Shown here piece by piece: positions 1 to 8,013 of a stretch of 64,000 nucleotides of DNA; position 1 is the stretch's first letter, and each line of letters begins with the position of its first letter. The notes under the pieces are model-generated. The model searched no databases, was not told the DNA's origin, and saw nothing but the letters and a program-made list of their open reading frames with translations. Position numbers and translations under genes: made by a program. This DNA is from Metabacillus crassostreae (GTDB lineage: Bacteria > Bacillota > Bacilli > Bacillales > Bacillaceae): NCBI RefSeq assembly GCF_016908395.1, contig NZ_JAFBDU010000006.1, forward strand, positions 124,001 through 188,000. The letters run 5' to 3'.

Positions 1-615
1 ACAGGGTTAAAAATGCTATTAAATGATTTGAGTGATATGGAAGTAGTTGGCGAAGCTTCTGAAGGAGAAGAAGCAATAAAGAAGGTAGAAGAGCTTCAGC
101 CAAGGGTTGTATTAATGGACCTTAGCATGCCACATGGAAAAGACGGACTATCAGCAACAGTTGAGATAAAAAAAAGATGGCCGGAGGTTCAAATTTTAAT
201 TTTAACAATGCATGATGATGAAGAATATCTATTTCGCGTTATTCAAGCAGGAGCATCAGGATGTATTTTAAAAAGTGCTCTACATCATGAACTCATTCAT
301 GCGATTTCGGTAGTTGCAGAAGGCTCAGCTTATTTGTATCCTACTGCAACAAAGAAATTAATGGAAGATTATTTAGAGCGTATGAAAAGTGGGAAAGATG
401 CTGACACATACTCACTACTAACAGATCGTGAAAAAGAGGTATTAACCTTAATAGCTAAAGGTTTTTCAAATAAAGAAATAGCTGAGAAGCTTGTTATTAG
501 TGTTAAAACAGTTGAAAACCACAAATCGAATATTATGGAAAAACTAAAACTGAAAACAAGACCAGAGCTTGTTGAATATGCGTTAAAAAAGGGATTATTA
601 GGTTATGGAATATAG
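1..615 (+). CDS. LuxR/NarL-family response regulator (5' end outside window)
   Basis: Two-component response regulator whose first residues lie outside the window. The frame is open to base 1 (T-G-L-K precede the ATG at 13), so that ATG is internal. The receiver domain fills about the first 105 visible residues, with the phospho-acceptor Asp in VVLMDLSMP (visible residue 40), the switch Thr in ILTMHDD and the conserved Lys in CILKSA. A LuxR-type helix-turn-helix follows (LTDREKEVLTLIAKG onward). The kinase gene overlaps its end by 11 bases, so the two are probably translationally coupled and form a cognate pair. The architecture resembles NreC, the staphylococcal oxygen/nitrate regulator, and an NreC-like palindrome lies before the fnr gene downstream. 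The family call is secure; the NreC role is inference. Confidence 0.9.
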   Translation, partial: TGLKMLLNDLSDMEVVGEASEGEEAIKKVEELQPRVVLMDLSMPHGKDGLSATVEIKKRWPEVQILILTMHDDEEYLFRVIQAGASGCILKSALHHELIHAISVVAEGSAYLYPTATKKLMEDYLERMKSGKDADTYSLLTDREKEVLTLIAKGFSNKEIAEKLVISVKTVENHKSNIMEKLKLKTRPELVEYALKKGLLGYGI

Positions 616-1975
616 CACACCAATTAAAACGTATAGAAAGGAACAGATGGTGAATAAAGAGAATGCTCCACTGATTATTGTCAATAACAATGGTAACATT
701 GAATCCTTAAATAAAGCTGCTGAGGAGCTACTTGGATACCGATTAATTGATATCAAGAACAGAGACGTCTCCTCTATTTTCACGAATATAAATAGTAATG
801 ACTTATTGAATTCATCAGAAAAAATACTAGAAACAATGTTAAATGTAAAAAATGCCCAAAGATCTGTTAAGGTTCATTCTGAGATCGTTGAACTGTTTGG
901 GCAATCACTCATCTTTCTTTCTATTGAAGAACAAATTGAACAACAGCACTATTTTCAAAAAATCGAAATAGAGCTACAGGAATCTTTATCTGAATTGATT
1001 GACTTGAAATTTGCCTTAGATGAATCATCTATTGTTGCGATTACAAATCAAAAGGGGATTATTACATATGTAAATGAAACATTTTGTACGATCTCTAAAT
1101 ATACAAATGAAGAACTTATCGGTAATAGTCACAAAATTATCAATTCAGGTTACCATTCTAAAGAGTTTTTCAGAGATCTATGGAACACTATTTCTTCTGG
1201 GAAGGTGTGGAAAGGAGAAATAAGAAATAAAGCGAAAGATCATACTTATTATTGGGTGGATACTACGATTGTTCCATTTTTGGATAAAACAGGAAATCCG
1301 TATCAATATTTAGCTATTCGTAATGAGGTTACAGCTCGTAAACATGCAGAAGAAGAATTGCAGAGAATGATGTCAAAACTAATTGGTATCCAGGAGGAAG
1401 AAAGAAAGAATATCTCCAGAGAGCTGCATGATGGAATCGGTCAGAATCTGTACAGTCTCCTTATCATGATCAATCGTTTAAGAACAAATTCAAATCCAGA
1501 AATAATTGAACAGCTAGAAATGGAAATCTCTACGATTATTGAAGAAATTAGACAAATATCTTGGCAGCTAAGACCTTCTATACTTGATGATCTCGGATTA
1601 GTTCCTGCTATCCGTTCTTTTGTAAATAAGTTTTCAGAGCATTATGGTTTTAAGACAGATTTTACATATAAATTACAAAAACGACTTCCATCTGAAGTTG
1701 AAACTAGTATATACAGAATTATTCAAGAAGCTATGACAAACATAAGGAAGTACGCGGAAACAAAAGAGATTTTCCTATCATTATCTGAAGAAGAAGACTA
1801 TTTACTTGTACAAATTAAAGATGATGGAATTGGCTTTGATCCAAATATAAAAAGAAATGGTGTCGGGCTATTTAGTATGGAAGAAAGAGCCCGTTCTATA
1901 AAGGCAAAAATCGATATTAACTCAAAGATAAACGAAGGAACCATAATAACAGTCAAGGTTCCGTTTAATAAATAG
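605..1975 (+). CDS. PAS-containing sensor histidine kinase (HisKA_3 type)
   Basis: Cytoplasmic sensor kinase of 456 residues with no membrane segment. Two PAS-like domains (about residues 18-115 and 135-255, the second with ITYVNETFCTISKYT) precede a HisKA_3 dimerisation domain with phospho-acceptor His in ISRELHDGIGQ (about residue 275) and an HATPase_c domain (EAMTNIRKYAE, DDGIGFD, GLFSMEERA). This kinase class pairs with NarL/LuxR regulators, which fits the overlapping gene upstream. Unlike staphylococcal NreB it has no four-cysteine iron-sulfur motif; only one Cys is visible, so its signal is not obviously oxygen. An alternative start is the ATG at 647, preceded by AAAGGA. It ends just before a strong terminator. 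Confidence 0.9.
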   Translation: MEYSTPIKTYRKEQMVNKENAPLIIVNNNGNIESLNKAAEELLGYRLIDIKNRDVSSIFTNINSNDLLNSSEKILETMLNVKNAQRSVKVHSEIVELFGQSLIFLSIEEQIEQQHYFQKIEIELQESLSELIDLKFALDESSIVAITNQKGIITYVNETFCTISKYTNEELIGNSHKIINSGYHSKEFFRDLWNTISSGKVWKGEIRNKAKDHTYYWVDTTIVPFLDKTGNPYQYLAIRNEVTARKHAEEELQRMMSKLIGIQEEERKNISRELHDGIGQNLYSLLIMINRLRTNSNPEIIEQLEMEISTIIEEIRQISWQLRPSILDDLGLVPAIRSFVNKFSEHYGFKTDFTYKLQKRLPSEVETSIYRIIQEAMTNIRKYAETKEIFLSLSEEEDYLLVQIKDDGIGFDPNIKRNGVGLFSMEERARSIKAKIDINSKINEGTIITVKVPFNK

Positions 1976-1979
1976 GAAG

Positions 1980-2016
1980 AAGAGCATCAGTTATAAAAGC
2001 TGGTTGCTCTTTTTTA
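1980..2016 (+). terminator. Rho-independent terminator after the kinase
   Basis: AAGAGCA-T-CAG pairs with CTG-G-T-TGCTCTT across a short A/T-rich loop and is followed by a T run. It closes the two-component operon and separates it from fnr. Confidence 0.8.
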
Positions 2017-2075
2017 GTGTTAACATTCGCTCTTCACCGATTTTTAATACCGGAAATTTATGTTTTTATACTTAA

Positions 2076-2111
2076 TAGGGGATATTTCCTAAACAAATAA
2101 GGGAATTCCCT
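2076..2111. promoter_or_regulatory. Candidate NreC-type operator palindromes upstream of fnr
   Basis: AGGGAATTCCCT at 2100-2111 is a perfect 12-base palindrome, and an imperfect one, TAGGGGATATTTCCTA, lies at 2076-2091. The first fits the core of the NreC site reported in Staphylococcus (TAGGG-N4-CCCTA). A NarL-type pair is encoded immediately upstream and fnr starts about 60 bases downstream, so control of fnr by that pair is a reasonable inference, not shown. Confidence 0.4.
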
Positions 2112-2160
2112 GATAACAATTTATGTCTTTATTTTTTAAAATGGAGGTAGATAAAAAATT

Positions 2161-2181
2161 ATGATTATGGGATGTGGATGA
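2161..2181 (+). other. Six-codon upstream ORF overlapping the fnr start region
   Basis: The best Shine-Dalgarno here, GGAGGT at 2143-2148, is 12 bases before an ATG at 2161 that is not in the fnr frame. That ATG opens a six-codon frame (M-I-M-G-C-G) ending at TGA 2179-2181, which overlaps the in-frame fnr ATG at 2178 as ATGA. This looks like a leader peptide coupled to fnr translation, but so short a frame could be chance. Confidence 0.3.
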
Positions 2182-2906
2182 AAATGCCAACAACTATAAA
2201 CCGAAAAACAAACCAAAATGTAGCAAATACAAATATTTTTTCAATAGATAGTATGAACTCATTAAAAAATAAAATGACAATAATGACAGTAAAGAATGAA
2301 GACCATTTATATTATGAAGGAGATAAGGTTGATAAGCTTTACTATATAATAGAAGGAACGATCACCTTATATAAAAGTACAGAAGATGGAAAAGTATTAA
2401 CATTAAATTATTATGAAGCTGATGATCTGCTTGGTGAGTATCATACAAACGAAATGCGAGGAGCCATGGAGAATGCGAAGGCATTGGGAACTACAGTAAT
2501 TGGTGTTATTAATAAAGAGGATATTGAAATGTTGATTTGGCAAAATCCTCAATTTTCCCTAGAATTCACAAAATGGATTAGCTTTACACAGCAGCTTACT
2601 CAAACAAAGCTTCGTGATTTAATGTTTTTTGGGAAGAATGGTGCACTTGCATCAGTTATCATTCGAATGACAAACACATATGGAATTAAAAAGGGTAATG
2701 TGTGGGAAATTTCAAAGAAATTCACACATGATGAAATCTCTTGCTTAATAGGTACACCAAGAGAAACGGCCACACGTATGCTTAATCAATTTAAAAAAGA
2801 CGGACTTATTGATAATCAAAAAGGCTTTATAACAGTTTATGATCTTCAGGGACTTCGTCAAATTTGCCGCTGTGAAGCTTGTCCATTACAGGTTTGTCGA
2901 CTGTGA
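2172..2906 (+). CDS. fnr: Fnr-type Crp/Fnr transcription regulator with C-terminal cysteine cluster
   Basis: Oxygen-responsive regulator of anaerobic metabolism, 244 residues from this start. A cyclic-nucleotide-binding-type beta roll (about residues 25-150) is followed by a Crp-type winged helix with recognition helix around ETATRMLNQFKKDG. The C-terminus carries C-x2-C-x4-C in CEACPLQVC, the spacing of the iron-sulfur ligands of Bacillus subtilis Fnr, whose fourth ligand is an Asp; the Asp of LRDLMFFGK is the likely counterpart. This differs from the N-terminal cluster of Escherichia coli FNR. In-frame ATGs at 2172, 2178 and 2184 compete; the only strong ribosome site (2143-2148) is far upstream and better placed for the overlapping mini-ORF at 2161. 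It stands alone after a terminator, next to oxidase genes it could plausibly control. Confidence 0.9.
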   Translation: MWMKMPTTINRKTNQNVANTNIFSIDSMNSLKNKMTIMTVKNEDHLYYEGDKVDKLYYIIEGTITLYKSTEDGKVLTLNYYEADDLLGEYHTNEMRGAMENAKALGTTVIGVINKEDIEMLIWQNPQFSLEFTKWISFTQQLTQTKLRDLMFFGKNGALASVIIRMTNTYGIKKGNVWEISKKFTHDEISCLIGTPRETATRMLNQFKKDGLIDNQKGFITVYDLQGLRQICRCEACPLQVCRL

Positions 2907-3007
2907 AGGATAAATATAGGGATTGTATTATATGATAAAAGGACTCAAATTTGTGTGTAAACTTTGTTGCTCTATAACAAGTATTGTGGTGGTTGATTTT
3001 AGCTACA

Positions 3008-3120
3008 GGTTGCTCGCTTTCCGCGGGGCGGGCGGTGAGCTTCCTCGGCGCAAGCGCCTGTGGGATCTCACCTGTCCCGCTGCTCCCGCAGGAGTCTCGC
3101 ACCTTCCGCTCAAATCAACC
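3008..3120. repeat. GC-rich extragenic repeat, copy 1
   Basis: A GC-rich block in an AT-rich gap (2907-3463) that holds no convincing gene. It shares the series CGCTTTCCGCGGGG, a GAG..TCCTCG segment, GCGCCTGTGGG, CCCGCAGGAGT and CTTCCGCTC with copies near 32220 and 34520 (inverted). Internal segments are self-complementary, so it can fold. Frames across it on both strands are compositional artefacts. Confidence 0.7.
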
Positions 3121-3176
3121 CTAAATAGTTTCCGCTAATTAAGTATTGTCAACCCAAGAAAATATATTGAAAACAA

Positions 3177-3209
3177 AAGCGCTGTTGAATTCAAAAATCA
3201 ACAGCGCTT
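3177..3209 (-). terminator. Bidirectional-looking terminator hairpin
   Basis: A 12-base perfect stem, AAGCGCTGTTGA with TCAACAGCGCTT, around a 9-base loop. On the minus strand it is followed by CTTTTGTTTTC, so it probably ends the oxidase operon transcript. Confidence 0.65.
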
Positions 3210-3463
3210 ATATCTATGTGAATTTCTTTATATTTTTGAAAGAGCATTCTACGTAATATAGGTTTTGTGTATTGAACCATTATTTAGTGTAGGCTCTTTT
3301 CTGAAAGATTGTTGATAATGGTACTAATCACATATTAAAGACAGTTTTTTAATGATTTAATGAATATAACGTGCTAATTTAATAAGAAAGTTGCCACTAG
3401 GCAATAGCAGGAAAGTTTACGAAAAGAAAACAGCCTTAGTGAAAAAGTCTCAATATACACTCA

Positions 3464-3547
3464 TTAATCTTCATTCGTGGTAAAATCAACAACCATTGCT
3501 GTTAAAACCGTTGTGACAAGCAGTAAAGCGCAAACTACTGAAAACAT
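3464..3547 (-). CDS. 27-residue hydrophobic peptide at the end of the oxidase operon
   Basis: A short frame starts 13 bases after the subunit I stop codon. GGGAG at 3561-3557 overlaps that stop and lies 9 bases before the ATG at 3547. The product is one hydrophobic helix (MFSVVCALLLVTTVLTAMVV) and a short acidic tail (DFTTNED), as expected for a single-pass peptide. Position, ribosome site and composition suggest a small accessory subunit or assembly peptide of the ba3 oxidase. I do not recognise a family; at this length coding is plausible, not proven. Confidence 0.5.
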   Translation of the reverse strand: MFSVVCALLLVTTVLTAMVVDFTTNED

Positions 3548-3560
3548 ATCAATCATCTCC

Positions 3561-5219
3561 CTACCATGTTTTAAATCCAGAAGAACCAGGAGGTGCATGT
3601 TCAATCATTTGTATCAATGGAATCGTATATGCAATAGCAATTAAAGCAATGGCAATACCAATCCAAATCCACCAATTTTCCAAAAATTTAGGTGTATCAG
3701 ACACATCACTTTCGGCCATCGGAAATTCAACTGTATCTTCTATTGAATTAGCTTTAGGTGAAGCAAGTAATGTGTAAAACACAATATAAATTAAAATCAT
3801 CGCAGATAGAAACAAAATCGTTCCACCAATCGCCATTGTTACATGATTAGACAGAATTCCTTGGAACCACTCTAAAGCATTGGGATCATCCATATAACCG
3901 GCATAAGCTGTTCGTCTTGGTGCACCTAGTAAGCCTAAAATATGCTGAGATGTACTCATAAGCAACATCCCGATTGACCAAGTTATCACTTGAATGAAGG
4001 CAAGCTTTTGAATTGCTTTTGTTAGTTTTCTACCAGTAAGATAAGGTATCAACCAAAATGTTAACCCCATAAATGTCATCGCAACAGGAGTTCCAACAGT
4101 TATATGAAAATGCCCAACAACCCATAATGTATTATGAATCACTTCATTCAGCTGGAAACTAGCATTTATAATTCCACCAGCTCCACCTGGTATAAAGAAA
4201 AACATCGCAATAAATAAAGAAGTAAATCGAATGTCCTTCCAAGGCAATTTAAAGAACCATCCAAATAATCCTGTTGCTCCTTTATCTCTACCTGTTTTTT
4301 CAAATGTCCCAAACATAGAGAAAGCAGTCATTAAAGAAGGAATAATAACCATAAAAGTTAAAATAGTTTGTAGAAACTTCCAGAAGCTTGATATACCAGG
4401 CTCTGTTAACTGATGGTGAAATCCTACAGGAATTGAAAATAAAATAAACAATACAAAAGATAAACGAGCTAATGAATCACTAAAAACTTTTCCCCCAATG
4501 ATTTTTGGTACAATCAAATACCATGCAATATACGCTGGTAAAAGCCAGAAATAAACGAGTGGATGACCAAAATACCAGAACAATGAGCGACTTAATTCAA
4601 CATTAATTGTATCAACCCAACCAAATGCCCAAGGAATAAACTGGAATAAAACAGTTGCAACTACTCCTAAACAAGCAATAATCCACAGGATAAGCGTTGA
4701 GATAGTCATAAAAGCAAATAATGGACTTAATTGACCTTTATTTTGTTTTCTCCATTTTACATAATGTCCGATTAAAGCAAAGCTATATATCCATGTGCCT
4801 ACTACAAAAAGCGCTAAGCCAACATAATACCAGCCACTAGCTTGTAATGGAGCATAAAATGTATAAAGAACAGAAGCTCGACCTGCAATGATTTCAACAA
4901 TGGCGAGTAATGTTCCAGCAGTTGTCACAATAAAACCTATCCATGAAAATAAATGAACTTTAGGTCCAAATGAACCAAGTGAATAACTCATACCAGAAAT
5001 AAGAAAGCCAAATATAAAATAAGTAGTGAAAATAAGTGCAAGTAATACACCGTGTGCTGTTAGAATTTGATAGTAGTCAAGCCATGGTGGTAATGTTAAT
5101 GCATCATTACGTATAAAAACCTGAAGTAAACCACAAAACGTACCAATCAAAAACGCGATGTAAGCAAAAATAATATTTGTTAACGCTAATCGTTTGTCTG
5201 CTAAACTAATTTGTTTCAT
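3561..5219 (-). CDS. cbaA: ba3-type cytochrome c oxidase subunit I
   Basis: Catalytic heme-copper subunit of a terminal oxidase, 552 residues, with about 13 membrane helices. It reduces oxygen to water and moves protons across the cytoplasmic membrane. Visible landmarks are a low-spin heme His in TAHGVLLALIF, the CuB His and nearby Tyr in YFGHPLVYFWLLPAY, the paired CuB His in GFHHQLTEPG and the heme His pair in VGHFHITVG. Length and motifs match the B-family (b(o/a)3) oxidases of Bacillus and Geobacillus rather than the aa3 type. The start ATG shares one base with the subunit II stop (TAATG), so the two are coupled. These high-affinity oxidases often serve under low oxygen, which fits the Fnr gene next door. 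Confidence 0.95.
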   Translation of the reverse strand: MKQISLADKRLALTNIIFAYIAFLIGTFCGLLQVFIRNDALTLPPWLDYYQILTAHGVLLALIFTTYFIFGFLISGMSYSLGSFGPKVHLFSWIGFIVTTAGTLLAIVEIIAGRASVLYTFYAPLQASGWYYVGLALFVVGTWIYSFALIGHYVKWRKQNKGQLSPLFAFMTISTLILWIIACLGVVATVLFQFIPWAFGWVDTINVELSRSLFWYFGHPLVYFWLLPAYIAWYLIVPKIIGGKVFSDSLARLSFVLFILFSIPVGFHHQLTEPGISSFWKFLQTILTFMVIIPSLMTAFSMFGTFEKTGRDKGATGLFGWFFKLPWKDIRFTSLFIAMFFFIPGGAGGIINASFQLNEVIHNTLWVVGHFHITVGTPVAMTFMGLTFWLIPYLTGRKLTKAIQKLAFIQVITWSIGMLLMSTSQHILGLLGAPRRTAYAGYMDDPNALEWFQGILSNHVTMAIGGTILFLSAMILIYIVFYTLLASPKANSIEDTVEFPMAESDVSDTPKFLENWWIWIGIAIALIAIAYTIPLIQMIEHAPPGSSGFKTW

Positions 5220-5689
5220 TACTCAATCACCTCAATCTTTGTCTTCATAAAATGATGACCTGATCCGCAATATTCGTTACAAATTACTAAATACTCACCG
5301 GGTTTATCAAAGGTATATTCCTTTGTATTGATTTGACCAGGAACCACCATCATATTCACATTTGTGTTTATGATTGAAAAGCTGTGAGTCACATCTGTAC
5401 TAGTAACCTTAAAGATTATTTTCTTTCCAGCAGGAACCTTTATTTCAGGAGGTTCATAGCCAAAAGCCTTTGCAACAATAATCACCTCATACGTATCATC
5501 ATTGATTTTATGAACGCCTGGATTATCAAATGGTGCAGTTTGATCTACTTTCTCAGGATCAATAGTTTCTAATCCTCCAGAAGGCTGATGATTAAATGCG
5601 AAAGCAGTTACACCAATAATGCTTAAAAATAATAGTAATGATAAAATGCCAAAGCCTAACCAAATTTTTTCAAACTTATGAAAATGCAT
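5219..5689 (-). CDS. cbaB: ba3-type cytochrome c oxidase subunit II (CuA)
   Basis: Subunit II, 156 residues, with one N-terminal membrane anchor (about residues 9-31) and an outward cupredoxin domain that receives electrons from cytochrome c. The CuA site is visible: the His of VTHSFSI, two Cys in CNEYCGSG and the following His and Met (HHFM). The short length and single helix are typical of the ba3 branch. It follows the small subunit IIa gene by 19 bases and overlaps subunit I by one base. Confidence 0.95.
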   Translation of the reverse strand: MHFHKFEKIWLGFGILSLLLFLSIIGVTAFAFNHQPSGGLETIDPEKVDQTAPFDNPGVHKINDDTYEVIIVAKAFGYEPPEIKVPAGKKIIFKVTSTDVTHSFSIINTNVNMMVVPGQINTKEYTFDKPGEYLVICNEYCGSGHHFMKTKIEVIE

Positions 5690-5708
5690 CTTAAAAATGC
5701 CCCCTTAA

Positions 5709-5834
5709 TTAACGTGTGATATAAAAGAAATAAACACTAAACCACATGACCAAGATTAATAACCCTATTGAAAACACACTAATCAATGTTCCTTTAAGCT
5801 CGTTATTATCTTCACCTTTGTATTTTTTGCTCAC
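5709..5834 (-). CDS. Cytochrome c oxidase subunit IIa (CoxIIa family)
   Basis: First gene of the oxidase operon, 41 residues, with a GTG start six bases after a GGGGGG ribosome site. A charged N-terminus (SKKYKGEDNNELKG) leads into one membrane helix (TLISVFSIGLLILVMWFSVY). Size, topology and position just before subunit II match the CoxIIa peptide of ba3 oxidases, which supplies a helix otherwise missing from their short subunit II. Confidence 0.8.
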   Translation of the reverse strand: MSKKYKGEDNNELKGTLISVFSIGLLILVMWFSVYFFYITR

Positions 5835-5945
5835 TGAGATCCCCCCACGTTTTACTTTCGTTAATGTAAGGGTAAAGGAATTTTATAATAATAGATGTGA
5901 TAAATCTCACGAATTGAAACGGAAATAGAAGAGGAGGAAAAAAGC

Positions 5946-6440
5946 ATGGCTATAGAAAGTAAAGCAGTTTTTCTTAAAAAAGGGGAAAGAATCCCAAATA
6001 ATGAAAAATTGCCAGTTGTTATTTATCAACAAGTTAATCGTAAGGATATCGAGGAGTTATTTCATCAACATAATTGGTTGAACAGTTGGACAAATGGAGT
6101 TTACAACTATCATCATTTTCATAGTAATACTCACGAGGTGCTAGGTGTGGTAGGTGGTGAAGCAGATATTTTACTTGGAGGAGAAACAGGGGAGGTTATG
6201 CATATATCTTCTGGTGAAGTAATTGTTTTACCTGCTGGAACTGGTCATAAAAGAATATCATCTTCTAGTGATTTTAAAGTTGTAGGAGCTTATCCATCCG
6301 GGATGGAACCAGACTTAAAGAAAGAGGATTTACATTGTGAAAGGTTTAGAGAAGAAATTAATTCTGTACCTTTGCCTGATCAAGATCCTATCTTCGGGAA
6401 TCATGGTCCTTTAATAGAATACTGGAATATAAAAAAGTGA
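5946..6440 (+). CDS. Cupin-domain protein, YjlB-like
   Basis: A single-cupin protein of 164 residues. The beta barrel spans about residues 50-115, with metal-ligand candidates in YHHFHSNTHEVLGVVGG (HxH plus Glu) and the second cupin motif in VIVLPAGTGHKRI. It resembles the uncharacterised YjlB family; no substrate can be read from the sequence. It is divergent from the oxidase operon with a GAGGAGG-type ribosome site and is closed by its own terminator, so it is probably monocistronic. Confidence 0.8.
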   Translation: MAIESKAVFLKKGERIPNNEKLPVVIYQQVNRKDIEELFHQHNWLNSWTNGVYNYHHFHSNTHEVLGVVGGEADILLGGETGEVMHISSGEVIVLPAGTGHKRISSSSDFKVVGAYPSGMEPDLKKEDLHCERFREEINSVPLPDQDPIFGNHGPLIEYWNIKK

Positions 6441-6467
6441 ACTTCATTTTTGAAGTTCACTTTTTTA
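6432..6467 (+). terminator. Terminator overlapping the cupin stop codon
   Basis: AAAGTGAACTTCA pairs with TGAAGTTCACTTT around TTTTT and is followed by T6. With A6 on the other side it can serve both converging genes. Confidence 0.85.
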
Positions 6468-6477
6468 TAAGTCACAT

Positions 6478-6795
6478 TTACCCCCATTGTGCGCCCCATT
6501 TTTTCATTTCCTTTAACATCATATGAAGGGAATGACCTTTTTCCGTTAATGTATATTCAACAGTAACAGGTACTGTCGCAAAGGACTCACGAGTTAAAAC
6601 TTCATTGCTTTCCAAATGGCGGAGTGTATCAGTTAATGCTTTAGGACTAATTTTCGGGATTGCTTTTTGTAATTCACCAAATCTTCTTGTTCCGTCAAAA
6701 AGCTGTTTAATAACAAGAAAAGACCATTTGCCACCTATAATATTTAGTGCCTTTTCAATAGAACACTCGACATGTAACTCGTTCATTTTCTCCAT
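6478..6795 (-). CDS. HxlR-family winged-helix regulator
   Basis: A 105-residue HxlR/MarR-like DNA-binding protein with the hallmark NIIGGKWSFLVIKQLFDG and a winged helix through EYTLTEKGHSL. A single Cys near the N-terminus (VECSIEKAL) sits where redox-sensing relatives such as YodB and HypR have their reactive Cys, so an electrophile- or oxidant-responsive role is possible. It is divergent from the reductase/epimerase pair, the usual arrangement for a repressor of those genes. AGGAGG lies five bases before the start. Confidence 0.85.
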   Translation of the reverse strand: MEKMNELHVECSIEKALNIIGGKWSFLVIKQLFDGTRRFGELQKAIPKISPKALTDTLRHLESNEVLTRESFATVPVTVEYTLTEKGHSLHMMLKEMKKWGAQWG

Positions 6796-7053
6796 AGTAT
6801 CCTCCTTGTAGCTACTATAAAAAGTATAGTAGATTACTTATTTTTTATTATATCAATAATATTTCAGTACTTGTATACACATATTGAAATATTTATAATT
6901 TATAAATGTAAACGATATCATAAATGAAAGTATTTAGAGTGATAGTAAGGAAGTTATTAAAAATAAGGAAATATGCGATTAGTTTTCAAGCAAGATGAAA
7001 ATTACTTACTATAAGATAACGTAACAAAACTTTATGAAATGGAGATGTTAAAA

Positions 7054-8001
7054 ATGAAATATAGACGATTAGGAAGATCAGGATTAAAAGTGAGTGAAGT
7101 GAGCTTAGGAAGCTGGCTTACTTACGGGGCTTCGACAGATAAAGAAAAAGCTATTAAAACAATTGAAACAGCTTATGATATTGGAATCAACTCATTTGAT
7201 ACAGCAAATGTGTATGCAACTGGAGAGTCAGAAAAAGTTGTTGGAGAAGCACTTGCAAAGTATAGTAGAGATTCTTATGTGTTAGCAACGAAGGTTTATT
7301 GGCCAATGGGAGAAGGGCCAAATGATAGTGGTCTTTCAAGGAAACATGTATTTGAGCAGCTTCATAGTAGCTTAAAACGTTTAAATACTGATTATGTCGA
7401 CATCTATTATTGCCATCGTTATGATGCGGAAACACCAGTAGATGAAACATTAAGAACAATTGACGATCTTATTCGCCAAGGGAAAATTTTATATGCTGGT
7501 GTAAGTGAATGGACAGCTCAACAAATTCAAGAAGCAGTTGGAACAGCTGATAAATATTTATTGAATCGAATTGTCGTGAATCAACCAAACTACAATATGT
7601 TTCACCGTTATATTGAAAAAGAAGTTGTCCCAGTTAGTGAGCAGCATGGTATTGGTCAAATTGTGTTTTCTCCTTTAGCACAAGGTGTTTTAACTGGAAA
7701 ATATAGCTTAAGCAATCGAGCTCCAGAGGGAAGTCGTGCGACAGATCCTAATTCAAATATGTATATGAATCAATTTTTAACTGATGAAACTCTTGCAAAA
7801 GTGGAGAAATTAGGAGGGATAGCAAAAGAATTAGATATTAGCTTATCTCAATTAGCAATTGCTTGGATTCTACGTCTACCGAATATTGCGAGTACATTAG
7901 TTGGTGCGACTAAACCAGAGCAAATAATTGAAAATGCTAAAGGCTCTGATGTTATTTTATCAAACGATATCATTACACAAATTGAAGAAATCTTAATATA
8001 A
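7054..8001 (+). CDS. Aldo/keto reductase (potassium-channel beta-subunit-like)
   Basis: NAD(P)H-dependent carbonyl reductase, 315 residues from the ATG at 7054, chosen because GGAG at 7041-7045 is at the right distance; the ATG at 7039 lacks a site. The catalytic tetrad is visible as Asp and Tyr in FDTANVY, Lys in LATKVYW and His in YYCHRYD. The nucleotide end is around TLVGATKPEQI. The N-terminus MKYRRLGRSGLKVSEVSLG is typical of the Kv-beta-like AKR group. It is followed after 12 bases by an epimerase gene and faces an HxlR-type regulator, suggesting an operon for reactive carbonyls; the substrate is unknown. Confidence 0.9.
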   Translation: MKYRRLGRSGLKVSEVSLGSWLTYGASTDKEKAIKTIETAYDIGINSFDTANVYATGESEKVVGEALAKYSRDSYVLATKVYWPMGEGPNDSGLSRKHVFEQLHSSLKRLNTDYVDIYYCHRYDAETPVDETLRTIDDLIRQGKILYAGVSEWTAQQIQEAVGTADKYLLNRIVVNQPNYNMFHRYIEKEVVPVSEQHGIGQIVFSPLAQGVLTGKYSLSNRAPEGSRATDPNSNMYMNQFLTDETLAKVEKLGGIAKELDISLSQLAIAWILRLPNIASTLVGATKPEQIIENAKGSDVILSNDIITQIEEILI

Positions 8002-8013
8002 GGTGTGAAATTC

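Noticed and set aside
2827-3138. Open frames on both strands across the GC-rich repeat
   Set aside because: They follow the repeat's composition, have no ribosome site and no protein-like sequence; one overlaps the end of fnr.
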